Shown here: positions 1 through 5,199 of the stretch, one piece after another
Numbering within the stretch: the stretch's first letter is position 1
How the letters are laid out: each line of letters begins with the position of its first letter
Position numbers and translations under genes: made by a program
Notes under the pieces: model-generated
The model's database searches: none
The model's input: the letters and a program-made list of their open reading frames with translations, nothing else
Told to the model about the DNA's origin: nothing
Source: JAQVUB01 sp033809415
Lineage (GTDB): Bacteria > Verrucomicrobiota > Lentisphaeria > Oligosphaerales > Oligosphaeraceae
DNA length: 6,663 nt
Direction: 5' to 3'
Assembly (NCBI GenBank): GCA_033809415.1
Contig: JAPXLT010000260.1
Coordinates: 1-6,663 of the forward strand

Positions 1-25
1 GGGGTGAGGGACCCACCCAAGGGCA

Positions 26-42
26 GTGCCTTGTAAAGGCAC
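26..42. other. Small perfect hairpin
   Basis: GTGCCTT (26-32) and AAGGCAC (36-42) are perfect 7-bp inverted arms around a 3-nt loop. No T-run follows on either strand, so this is not an obvious intrinsic terminator. Its role is unknown. Confidence 0.4.
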
Positions 43-141
43 CACAATCAGACGGGAAAGTGCTTATATGCCAATGACTTGGAGCTTTCTTTCCAGAAAA
101 AATCTTTCACAAAAAAGAAGATTTTGAGGGAAAGTAGTAAT

Positions 142-181
142 GAAGACGCCGTTCACCAACATGGTGAACGGCATGATCTTC
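142..181. other. Strong interrupted hairpin
   Basis: GCCGTTCACC (148-157) and GGTGAACGGC (163-172) form a perfect 10-bp stem with loop AACAT. GAAGA (142-146) and TCTTC (177-181) extend it by 5 bp across an internal loop (C on one side, ATGA on the other). It lies about 220 bp beyond the stop of the leftward methyltransferase gene and could protect or end that transcript. However, no U-run follows on either strand, so a Rho-independent terminator is doubtful. Confidence 0.55.
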
Positions 182-397
182 ACAAAACTTTGAAAACAAA
201 AGAATTAGGACAAAAGGTCAGCTTTGACTGCTTTTTTTAGGTTGAAAGGCTGGATCGATGATGCAATGCAATATTTGTTCAGTTCCAGAAATTTACTTCA
301 GCATCGTTACCATCTGCCACAAGTTGCAAAACTGCAGAGCACAATGTTGGGAGACTGTGCAATGTTCCAGATCACGAGTAGCGAATCCTCTAAAGCA

Positions 398-1627
398 CTA
401 GACTGATCCACAGAGATTATACACACGCCCAGAGAAGCCGAGTTCCTCCAACATTTTTTCAATTTGATGCTGATATAGAACGGAGGTAATTATGACATAA
501 ATATTTGGATCGCTACATTCTTTCAGTACCGAGGGAGGAAAAACCCGGAGTCCTGAAATTATGGTTCCCTGCTTTTTTACATCAAGATCAATCAAACCGT
601 TAAGTTCGAGATGCCTAAATGAGCCTTCCTGCAGCAGCCGTAGACAATAAGCTCCCACTCCCCATAGATATCCTGTCCCCGCGATCCTGGTATTTAAATG
701 CGGATCAACCGATTTTTCTCTGGAGAGAGAATCTTGAAGGTACTGAATAGTTGGTGTATAATCAGCTGGTACATCATCGCAGTAGGTCGATCCGTTGCTG
801 ATGCTAACTGCTGCTAGGTTGGGACAGGGAAAGCCAACCAAAGGATAGTTTTCCTGCATAAACAGTTGTTCGACCTGCAAACCATTGCTTTCCAACAAAC
901 GTTTTAACGTTGCAGGATAAAAATGATTGATATGCTCCTGATCAAAAAAATACAGCGGTGCCTTTGTATATTTCAGATATCTTGATGCATCAGGAAGATC
1001 GCAATAAAAAAGGGCACCAGGCTTCAACAAACGGCGAACAGCTTCTATCCCGGCGCGTGGATCGAAAAGGTGCTCCAGGACTTGACTGCAGATAATCAAG
1101 TCGAATTGTATACCTGGCTCGTATGTTCGAAGGTCAGAACAGGCGGTTTTAAAGGGATAATGTTTTTTGATATATTGTATACAACCTGGTGAAGGGTCAA
1201 CTGCATAAAGATCATGAAATCCCCGATTAAATAAACTCATTAATAGCCCGCCTTTGCCACATCCGATATCGGCAATCGAAAGATGCTTATTCGGAAGAAA
1301 TGGTAGAAGATTGTCTATCGTTTGATCAAATCGAGCAATGTCTGAAGATGAATTACCGCCGGCTCCACATGTTTCATCCATACTATACTTTCCAGTTTCG
1401 GCATAATATTGTGCAAAAACGGCTTCGCTGGCATCAAAATCATCATACACCATACCACAATGTGTACATGCAACGATACGATACTCCACAGGCAAAATTC
1501 GATCGGATGCACCTGGATAATGAATAGTATGCAACAAATCAGCATAGGAGGAAGAACACACAGGGCAAAGGCGTTTTACCTTTATCCTGTGTATTTTTTG
1601 GGGATGAAATGAACTACACACTTCCAT
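398..1627 (-). CDS. SAM-dependent methyltransferase, zinc-binding, sugar C-methyltransferase-like
   Basis: This 409-residue protein has three parts. Near the N-terminus (about residues 21-57) are two cysteine pairs, CPVC and CTHC, matching the zinc-binding domain of NDP-sugar C-methyltransferases. A class I Rossmann methyltransferase core follows. Its SAM loop ADIGCGKGG is at about residues 119-127, an acidic VDPS ends the next strand, and SQVLEH is at about 181-186. The last ~100 residues form a second nucleotide-fold-like domain, with LWGVGAY at about 321 and GLIDLD at about 344, as in the C-terminal domain of that family. The likely role is methylating a sugar or another small metabolite, perhaps for surface polysaccharide; the substrate cannot be read. 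I chose ATG 1627; an in-frame TTG at 1651 would add 8 residues, and neither has a good ribosome binding site. No partner sugar genes are adjacent, and its G+C content is low for this window. Confidence 0.88.
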   Translation of the reverse strand: MEVCSSFHPQKIHRIKVKRLCPVCSSSYADLLHTIHYPGASDRILPVEYRIVACTHCGMVYDDFDASEAVFAQYYAETGKYSMDETCGAGGNSSSDIARFDQTIDNLLPFLPNKHLSIADIGCGKGGLLMSLFNRGFHDLYAVDPSPGCIQYIKKHYPFKTACSDLRTYEPGIQFDLIICSQVLEHLFDPRAGIEAVRRLLKPGALFYCDLPDASRYLKYTKAPLYFFDQEHINHFYPATLKRLLESNGLQVEQLFMQENYPLVGFPCPNLAAVSISNGSTYCDDVPADYTPTIQYLQDSLSREKSVDPHLNTRIAGTGYLWGVGAYCLRLLQEGSFRHLELNGLIDLDVKKQGTIISGLRVFPPSVLKECSDPNIYVIITSVLYQHQIEKMLEELGFSGRVYNLCGSV

Positions 1628-1829
1628 TTGCAAATGTCGTTTCTTTAGCAAGTAGTACCCAACTATGGTTCAATTGTTCTCGGGAAACAAACACGACTTT
1701 GATACTCGTGATTTTTGCGAGAAGATCTTTCTTTCTGTTCAATATAATTCCAGACGCAAAAACTTCTTCCTTTTATAGATAGCAGGTGACAGATTGGACT
1801 GAAATCTTTGGATGGGGATATTTCCGCAT

Positions 1830-1846
1830 TCATGGAAATTCCATGA
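1830..1846. promoter_or_regulatory. Palindrome, possible operator for yraN
   Basis: TCATGGAA and TTCCATGA are perfect 8-bp arms around a single central A. The palindrome ends 25 bp before the candidate -35 of yraN, a position that could suit a dimeric regulator. Behind it, ATGA recurs at 1843, 1852, 1862 and 1868, including two TATGATTG copies 16 bp apart. The regulator is unknown and binding is inferred. Confidence 0.35.
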
Positions 1847-1871
1847 CTTTTATGATTGTTTATGACTATGA

Positions 1872-1900
1872 TTGACAAGCCTCCTCGAGCGGTGTAATTT
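1872..1900 (+). promoter_or_regulatory. Candidate sigma-70-type promoter of yraN
   Basis: A perfect -35 box TTGACA (1872-1877) is followed after 17 bp by TAATTT (1895-1900), a weak -10 box. TGTAAT (1893-1898) matches the -10 consensus better but leaves only 15 bp. Either would start transcription about 20-25 nt before the yraN start codon. Confidence 0.5.
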
Positions 1901-1915
1901 ACGCCTGATTTGATC

Positions 1916-1920
1916 AGGAG
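1916..1920 (+). promoter_or_regulatory. Ribosome binding site of yraN
   Basis: AGGAG lies 9 nt before ATG 1930 and fixes this start, although the resulting N-terminus is longer than in most family members. Confidence 0.7.
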
Positions 1921-1929
1921 TAAACGTCG

Positions 1930-2361
1930 ATGGACTGGCAAGGGATATTCAATTATTTCAGGCTGCTTCGCAAGCGTTGGCGCTGGCAGCGTTTACGGCG
2001 GGCACACTTGCGTCTTGGGCGACGTGGGGAACGTGCCGCAGCCCGGCTGCTGGAAAATACTGGCAGTGAAATCCTCTGTCGCAATTATCGTGCCGGGCGA
2101 GACGAGATTGATCTCGTCGTCCGGGAGAATTGCATATTGTGTTTTGTCGAGGTAAAGACTCGCCGTTACAAACCCGACATCCGCCCGGCTGAAGCGGTGG
2201 ATGCGGCAAAACGTCGCCATATCATGCGCGGAGCACGCCGCTATCTGCGCGAAATCGGCTCCCCGGAACTGTCCGTCCGATTCGATATCATCGAGGTCAT
2301 AACCCAAGGCTACCGCATACACGAAATCCGACAAATGAAAAATGCCTTCCGCCAAAAATAA
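1930..2361 (+). CDS. yraN: YraN/UPF0102 family protein, endonuclease-like fold
   Basis: This 143-residue protein carries the whole UPF0102 signature: GERAAARLL (33-41), IL.RNYR (48-54), GRDEIDLVV (56-64), FVEVKTR (72-78), P.EAVDAAKRR (86-96) and RFDIIEV (117-123). E34, D61 and the E74-x-K76 pair match the active-site pattern of the restriction-endonuclease-like fold that the family shares with Holliday junction resolvases. The cellular role is not firmly established; a part in DNA processing is the usual inference. The first ~30 residues are rich in arginine and precede the conserved core, making the protein a little longer than typical members (about 115-130 residues). It appears to be a single-gene unit with its own promoter and terminator. 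Its composition is G+C-rich, unlike the methyltransferase upstream. Confidence 0.94.
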   Translation: MDWQGIFNYFRLLRKRWRWQRLRRAHLRLGRRGERAAARLLENTGSEILCRNYRAGRDEIDLVVRENCILCFVEVKTRRYKPDIRPAEAVDAAKRRHIMRGARRYLREIGSPELSVRFDIIEVITQGYRIHEIRQMKNAFRQK

Positions 2362-2390
2362 ACCGTTCGTGCTACTATCACTCGACTTTT

Positions 2391-2419
2391 TGTTTTTTGT
2401 GAAAGATTTCCAAAAAACA
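2391..2419. other. A+T-rich near-perfect palindrome after yraN
   Basis: TGTTTTTTG (2391-2399) and CAAAAAACA (2411-2419) are perfect 9-bp arms. Inside them GAAA and TTTC can pair further, leaving one unpaired T. It begins 30 nt after the yraN stop. The stem may stabilise the mRNA end, but it is mostly A-T pairs. A 17-nt stretch (2393-2409) also occurs inverted at 100-116. Confidence 0.5.
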
Positions 2420-2447
2420 GATTCGCAAGTTGCTGACCTTGAAGCTC

Positions 2448-2471
2448 TTTCTCATTTTTGAGAAATTTTTT
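2448..2471 (+). terminator. Candidate intrinsic terminator of yraN
   Basis: TTTCTCA (2448-2454) and TGAGAAA (2459-2465) form a perfect 7-bp stem with a TTTT loop, followed directly by six T (2466-2471). It lies 86 nt beyond the yraN stop on the same strand. The stem has few G-C pairs, so termination may be incomplete. Confidence 0.6.
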
Positions 2472-2505
2472 GAACTTTTTGATTTTTCGGTGATGGGAGA
2501 GGGAA

Positions 2506-2533
2506 GCCGGCTTCATGCCGGCGAGCCGCCGGC
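2506..2533. repeat. Three GCCGGC palindromes at 11-bp spacing
   Basis: GCCGGC occurs at 2506, 2517 and 2528, each start exactly 11 bp after the last, with 5-bp spacers TTCAT and GAGCC. Any two copies can pair into a 6-bp G+C hairpin. On the - strand one frame reads WSAGGSPA, a string I associate with spurious translations of dispersed intergenic repeats in environmental bacteria, so this is probably a REP-like element. Confidence 0.5.
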
Positions 2534-2600
2534 GCTCCATATCGCCTCCGACTGAAAAAGTAAAGCCGACCTTGGCACATGGCGATCCGTCCGATCTGTC

Positions 2601-2644
2601 GTCCGTGTAAAGTCCGTGTCCCGTCCGTGTAAAGTCCGTGTGGG
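2601..2644 (+). repeat. Four-unit 11-bp tandem repeat (GTCCGTGT + variable triplet)
   Basis: There are four contiguous 11-bp units: GTCCGTGTAAA, GTCCGTGTCCC, GTCCGTGTAAA and GTCCGTGTGGG. The first eight bases are invariant, and the last three form a homopolymer triplet that changes between units. The second unit is the exact reverse complement of the unit in the array at 5020-5104. Confidence 0.85.
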
Positions 2645-2669
2645 TTGCGGGCGATCAGTCCGCGCCAAG
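2642..2669 (-). repeat. Module B, copy 1 (CTTGGCG...CAACCC)
   Basis: Read on the - strand, this 28-bp stretch begins CTTGGCG and ends CGCCCGCAACCC. It closely matches the 27 bp at 5261-5287, differing mainly by a short indel and a few substitutions in the middle. It overlaps the last triplet of the 11-bp array and adjoins a TTCGTG repeat. Confidence 0.55.
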
Positions 2670-2670
2670 C

Positions 2671-2696
2671 CTTTTCGTGCTTTTCGTTGTTAAAAA
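2671..2696 (+). repeat. TTCGTG repeat (module C), short copy
   Basis: This is a shortened member of the family seen in full at 5200-5259 and 6584-6643, with two ~10-bp units (CTTTTCGTGC and TTTTCGTTGT) followed by TAAAAA. It ends one base before the stop codon (2698-2700) of the leftward proline-rich gene, so it forms the very start of that gene's 3' untranslated region. Confidence 0.7.
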
Positions 2697-2697
2697 G

Positions 2698-3216
2698 TCA
2701 TTGCAAGCTCTTGGGTTTTGCAAGGATTTCCGACATGATGACAGCTCGGCGCAACGAGGCTCGACTATGGAAATCAGATTTGGATAACAGGCAGGGCGTC
2801 TGTGCCTTAGGTGCCGACGGCATGGGTGGCTCCGGCGGTTGTGGTGGTGATGGTGGTTCCGGCGGTTGCGCAGGTACTGGTCGCGGTGTGGCTGCGTCCA
2901 CAACCCTGACAACTGGCTTCGAAGTTTCCAAAGGCAGTGGAGGCGGCATTTCAGCCTGGGGTTCCAGCATACTGTTTTCAAACAGGCTCTGCAAGGCCTC
3001 CTGCAACGTCGGCTCGGGTGTTGCAGGACGACTGGGCTGCGGTTCGGTTCTTCGTTGCACCGGTGCGCGTTTGCGCACAGGCGGCGCAGGGGCAGCAGGA
3101 GTAGCAGGAGTAGCAGGACGTTGCGCCGCCTTCTTTTTTTTCTGCTGCTTCTGCTCAAGTATAACATTGGCGACGGCAATCGCTACAAAAATCAGAATGC
3201 CAAACCAATCATTCAT
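2698..3216 (-). CDS. Uncharacterised proline-rich single-pass membrane protein
   Basis: I do not recognise this 172-residue protein as a named family. A membrane segment at about residues 4-20 is followed by a lysine-rich stop-transfer stretch (EQKQQKKKK, 21-29), which by the positive-inside rule places the rest in the cytoplasm. Residues ~33-139 are low-complexity and rich in proline and alanine, interrupted by a possible helix (LQEALQSLFENSML, 71-84). The end is ordered: LRRAVIMSEILAKPKSL (155-171), which resembles a short conserved tail I associate with small hypothetical proteins of PVC bacteria. Start ATG 3216 is chosen because GGGAG (3225-3229) lies 8 nt upstream; an ATG at 3258 would add 14 residues without such a site. 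It is the last gene of the nfeD-floA operon, which suggests a membrane-microdomain role by association only. Confidence 0.78.
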   Translation of the reverse strand: MNDWFGILIFVAIAVANVILEQKQQKKKKAAQRPATPATPAAPAPPVRKRAPVQRRTEPQPSRPATPEPTLQEALQSLFENSMLEPQAEMPPPLPLETSKPVVRVVDAATPRPVPAQPPEPPSPPQPPEPPMPSAPKAQTPCLLSKSDFHSRASLRRAVIMSEILAKPKSLQ

Positions 3217-3224
3217 TGTCCTAT

Positions 3225-3229
3225 CTCCC
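3225..3229 (-). promoter_or_regulatory. Ribosome binding site deciding the start at 3216
   Basis: On the - strand GGGAG lies 8 nt before ATG 3216. The alternative upstream ATG at 3258 has no comparable site. Confidence 0.65.
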
Positions 3230-3259
3230 GGCTTGCCGTCAGAACCTGTACCATCCATC

Positions 3260-3370
3260 GTAATGCGTCAGTGGGTGACAGTTTTTTTACAACGAAAGAC
3301 ACTAATGAACACGAAAAAATTTCGTTGTTCAAAAAGAATTCCTCGCCTATCCAGGTTACTGACGCCTTAC
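3260..3370. mobile_element. 111-bp MITE-like segment with 13-bp imperfect inverted ends
   Basis: The left end (3260-3272, GTAATGCGTCAGT) is the reverse complement of the right end (3358-3370) with one mismatch. TACCATCC occurs in the same orientation at 3249-3256 and 3368-3375, like a target duplication, but it overlaps the right inverted end by three bases, so the boundaries are uncertain. The segment contains a TTCGTG repeat and no gene. It occupies most of the 194-bp gap between floA and the proline-rich gene. A non-autonomous insertion is an inference; the symmetry itself is visible. Confidence 0.4.
3282..3322 (-). repeat. TTCGTG repeat (module C), variant in opposite orientation
   Basis: Read on the - strand it has the family layout: TTTTCGTGTT, CATTAGTGTC and TTTCGTTGTA, three ~10-bp units, then an A-run. 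The + strand translation contains TTKDTNEHEK, the kind of spurious peptide typical of this repeat class. Unlike the other copies, its edges include a 9-bp inverted repeat, ACAACGAAA (3289-3297) and TTTCGTTGT (3320-3328). Confidence 0.7.
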
Positions 3371-3410
3371 CATCCTTCAGAGGTTCGGGTTCAAAAACAG
3401 CAGACATCTA

Positions 3411-4409
3411 TTATTTATTCGTTCCTTCCGCGCCGCCGATGCTTTGACGCATTGTGGTGTCGGCTTTGAGATTTTCAAGGCGGTAATAATCCATCACACC
3501 TAATTTTCCTTCGCGCAGAGCAGCAGCCAGAGCCAACGGTACTTCCGCCTGGGCAGCAACGACGTTGGCCTGCATTTCCTGCACTTTAGCACGCATTTCC
3601 TGTTCCTGGGCAACGGCGGCGGCGCGGCGGACTTCGGCCCGGGCCTGCGCCACCCTGGTATCCGCTTCAGCCTGCTCAGCCTGCAAACGGGCGCCGACAT
3701 TGTCGCCGATATCGACATCGGCAATATCAATCGACAGAATTTCGTATGCCGTTCCGCTGTCCAACCCTTTCTCCTGGACGCGCTTCGATATCTGATCCGG
3801 ATTTTCCAGCACGGAAGTATAGGAATCTGACGAGCCAATGGTGCTGACGATGCCTTCGCCAACCCGGGCAATGATCGTCTCTTCGGTGGCGCCGCCGACG
3901 AGGCGGTCGAGGTTAGTGCGCACCGTGACCCGCGCTTTGGCCTTGACCTGGATTCCGTCTTGGGCGACTGCATCGATCGAAACACGCCCCTTGCTTGGGT
4001 CCGGGCAATCGATCACTCTGGGATTGACGCTGGTACAAACCGCGTCGAAGACATCCCGCCCGGCCAGATCAATGGCGGCAGCACGTTTGAAATCCAGTTT
4101 GATGCCGGCCTTGTCAGCGGCAATCAATGCATTGACGACTTTCAGAACATCCCCGCCAGCCATGAAATGACACTCGAGGTCATTGCTGGTGATCGTTTCA
4201 ATGCCCGCCTTGCGCAACTGAATATAGGCCCGGACAATCAAAGCAGGCGGAATTTTTCGCAGCGACATACAAACCATGGTGATAAACGAGATATGAGCGC
4301 CGGAAGCCCATGCCTGAATCCAGATGCCGAAGAAATGGAAAACGACGGAAGCTATCACCAGAAGTGCAACTATCGCCGCTATACTAAGAATAATCAACAA
4401 GCCACTCAT
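3411..4409 (-). CDS. floA: Flotillin-like protein FloA
   Basis: The 332-residue product has the length and layout of FloA (formerly YqfA), a scaffold of bacterial lipid-raft-like membrane domains. A hydrophobic membrane anchor lies at about residues 3-28, followed by the family's typical segment from SLRKIPPALIVRAYI (about 49-63) to a well-conserved SPFH/PHB region (about 72-240; GGDVLKVVNALIAAD, VNPRVIDCP, RTNLDRLVGGATEETI). A Glu/Ala-rich coiled-coil stretch (about 243-290) serves oligomerisation in this family. The tail GVMDYYRLENLKADTTMRQS (304-323) is also characteristic. ATG 4409 is preferred over upstream in-frame starts because AGGAGAGG (4414-4421) precedes it by 4 nt and the family begins there. 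It lies 40 bp after nfeD and shares its promoter, matching the well-known nfeD-floA pairing. Confidence 0.96.
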   Translation of the reverse strand: MSGLLIILSIAAIVALLVIASVVFHFFGIWIQAWASGAHISFITMVCMSLRKIPPALIVRAYIQLRKAGIETITSNDLECHFMAGGDVLKVVNALIAADKAGIKLDFKRAAAIDLAGRDVFDAVCTSVNPRVIDCPDPSKGRVSIDAVAQDGIQVKAKARVTVRTNLDRLVGGATEETIIARVGEGIVSTIGSSDSYTSVLENPDQISKRVQEKGLDSGTAYEILSIDIADVDIGDNVGARLQAEQAEADTRVAQARAEVRRAAAVAQEQEMRAKVQEMQANVVAAQAEVPLALAAALREGKLGVMDYYRLENLKADTTMRQSIGGAEGTNK

Positions 4410-4413
4410 AACG

Positions 4414-4421
4414 CCTCTCCT
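4414..4421 (-). promoter_or_regulatory. Ribosome binding site of floA
   Basis: AGGAGAGG on the - strand is 4 nt from ATG 4409, following an A-rich stretch. It is the strongest such site in the leftward operon and fixes the floA start, 29 codons inside the longest open frame. Confidence 0.75.
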
Positions 4422-4449
4422 TTTTTTTGCAATCGAAACAAATAACTTC

Positions 4450-4926
4450 CTACGATTCGAGTTTTTCGACAACAATCCGGTTGCCTTCGACTTCAACCAC
4501 TTTCACCAGCGTGCCGGCATCAAGAACCTCACCCTGCGTAACTACATCGTACTTGCGATCATTAATGATCACTTTGCCGGACGGACGCAACATGGTTTGT
4601 GCACGCCCGCTTTGCCCGAGCAGTTGTTCATATTCCGGATCATAGCTGCGCCATGCCTGCGCACCACTTTCCACCAGAAGGCGTTTCCCCGCTTTTGTCT
4701 TGGGAAAATACTTGAACCAGAGATAGAAAATGGTAAAGGTGACAATGATAATGATCAGACTGGCTAGAATGCCATAGAGGAAGCCATAGTTCATGAAGAT
4801 GCCAAATAGCCCTGCGATCAAGGCAATTCCACCGAGGACGCCAATGACTCCGCCTGGCAATAACAGTTCAGAAAATAGCAGCAAAATCCCGGAAAGCAGC
4901 AGTGCGATTATCAGAGTTGGTTCCAT
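4450..4926 (-). CDS. nfeD: NfeD family membrane protein (short form)
   Basis: This 158-residue protein is a short NfeD without the ClpP-like protease domain of the long form. Three membrane segments occupy about residues 3-22, 26-45 and 49-70 (ELLLPGG and GVLGGIALIAG are typical of the family), followed by a soluble C-terminal OB-fold domain from about residue 100. This domain has the family pattern LLGQSGRA, LRPSGKV, LDAGTLVKVVEVEGNRIVVE. NfeD proteins act with flotillins in the membrane; their biochemical role is not settled. Start choice is uncertain: ATG 4926 gives a normal N-terminus, and an in-frame TTG at 4938 would add four residues. Neither has a clear ribosome binding site. It is the first gene of the operon, about 38 nt behind the predicted transcription start and 40 bp ahead of floA. 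Confidence 0.92.
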   Translation of the reverse strand: MEPTLIIALLLSGILLLFSELLLPGGVIGVLGGIALIAGLFGIFMNYGFLYGILASLIIIIVTFTIFYLWFKYFPKTKAGKRLLVESGAQAWRSYDPEYEQLLGQSGRAQTMLRPSGKVIINDRKYDVVTQGEVLDAGTLVKVVEVEGNRIVVEKLES

Positions 4927-4971
4927 AAGCTCAGTCAACCATTAAACATTCATCAGGACAACCAGATTGTT

Positions 4972-5000
4972 ACTGTAAAGCAAAATATAGAGAATGTCAA
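4972..5000 (-). promoter_or_regulatory. Sigma-70-type promoter of the nfeD-floA operon
   Basis: On the - strand a perfect -35 TTGACA (5000-4995) is followed after exactly 17 bp by TACAGT (4977-4972), which matches four of six -10 bases. The spacer is A+T-rich, as is much of the DNA just upstream of -35. Transcription would start near 4965. No other promoter is seen before floA or the third gene. Confidence 0.75.
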
Positions 5001-5019
5001 GTAAAAAACGGGATTTTGA

Positions 5020-5104
5020 ACACGGACGGGACACGGACGGGACATGGACGGGACACGGACGGGACACGGACGGGACATGGACGGGACACGGACGGGACAC
5101 GGAC
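5020..5104 (+). repeat. 11-bp minisatellite with 33-bp higher-order period
   Basis: Seven full 11-bp units (CGGACGGGACA) start at 5023, with partial units at both ends. The third and sixth begin with T instead of C, so the array consists of perfect 33-bp repeats (5023-5055, 5056-5088) plus a partial third. This pattern implies duplication of a three-unit block. Because 33 is a multiple of three, several frames stay open and give spurious 11-residue repeat peptides. The array starts 20 bp upstream of the -35 box of the nfeD promoter. Confidence 0.92.
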
Positions 5105-5120
5105 AACTGATCATGCGGGA

Positions 5121-5132
5121 ACGTTCGAACGT
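5121..5132. other. Perfect 12-bp palindrome
   Basis: ACGTTCGAACGT is self-complementary. It lies between the minisatellite and the MFS gene, about 120 bp upstream of the nfeD -35 box and about 250 bp from the MFS start. It could be a protein-binding site; no regulator can be named. Confidence 0.35.
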
Positions 5133-5150
5133 GGGAGGGCAAACATCAAT

Positions 5151-5169
5151 CGCAACCGGGACGGTTGCG
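5151..5169. other. G+C-rich hairpin
   Basis: CGCAACCG (5151-5158) and CGGTTGCG (5162-5169) form a perfect 8-bp stem with a GGA loop. Four bases after CGGTTGCG and one further G+C pair candidate, a T5 run occurs at 5174-5178, so on the + strand it resembles a weak terminator. There is no + strand gene just upstream for it to end. Confidence 0.4.
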
Positions 5170-5199
5170 CCACTTTTTAAATCGCTTGCAATCTCTCCG

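Larger units (their letters stand above)
1..397. other. Left-edge non-coding stretch with hairpins
   Basis: I find no gene I can support here. On the + strand a frame is open from the left edge to a TGA at 75-77, and another is stop-free from 37 to 237 but has only a TTG at 79 and no ribosome binding site. A 60-codon frame from TTG 224 ends at 406, running into the end of the methyltransferase gene on the other strand. None of these resembles a known protein. The stretch does contain hairpins at 26-42, 99-125 (AAAATCTT/AAGATTTT arms) and 142-181. It is A+T-rich and could hold the decayed end of a gene that lies outside the window. Confidence 0.5.
1628..1929. other. Divergent spacer between methyltransferase and yraN
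   Basis: This 302-bp A+T-rich spacer separates two genes transcribed away from each other, so it should contain promoters for both. The rightward promoter, a palindrome and the yraN ribosome binding site are listed separately. For the leftward gene I see only loose TATA-like stretches around 1740-1790 and no convincing -35/-10 pair. A 92-codon leftward frame at 1663-1941 overlaps the yraN start, resembles nothing I know, and is not called. Confidence 0.5.

Noticed and set aside
3..77. Partial gene entering from the left edge on the + strand
   Set aside because: Only 24 codons are visible before a stop and the peptide is not recognisable.
224..406. 60-codon + strand frame from TTG
   Set aside because: Rare start, weak ribosome binding site, no recognisable similarity, and it overlaps the end of the methyltransferase gene.
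1663..1941. 92-codon leftward frame in the divergent spacer
   Set aside because: It overlaps the yraN promoter, ribosome binding site and start, and has no family features.
3282..3328. Intrinsic terminator between floA and the proline-rich gene
   Set aside because: The 9-bp inverted repeat has a 22-nt loop and no T-run after it on either strand; the nearby run is of A on the transcribed strand.
3213..3407. 64-codon leftward frame starting 3 nt after the floA stop
   Set aside because: No ribosome binding site, its second half is TTCGTG repeat sequence, and it overlaps the well-supported start of the next gene.
2645..3469. 274-codon + strand open frame, glycine-rich
   Set aside because: It is the antisense shadow of the proline-rich gene; proline codons read backwards give glycine. 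It has no ribosome binding site and crosses the end of floA.
3960..4445. 161-codon + strand frame and similar frames opposite or within floA
   Set aside because: They are shadows of floA in other frames; the floA protein is clear and full length.
5020..5104. CRISPR array
   Set aside because: Units are 11 bp and contiguous, with no unique spacers between repeats, so it is a minisatellite.
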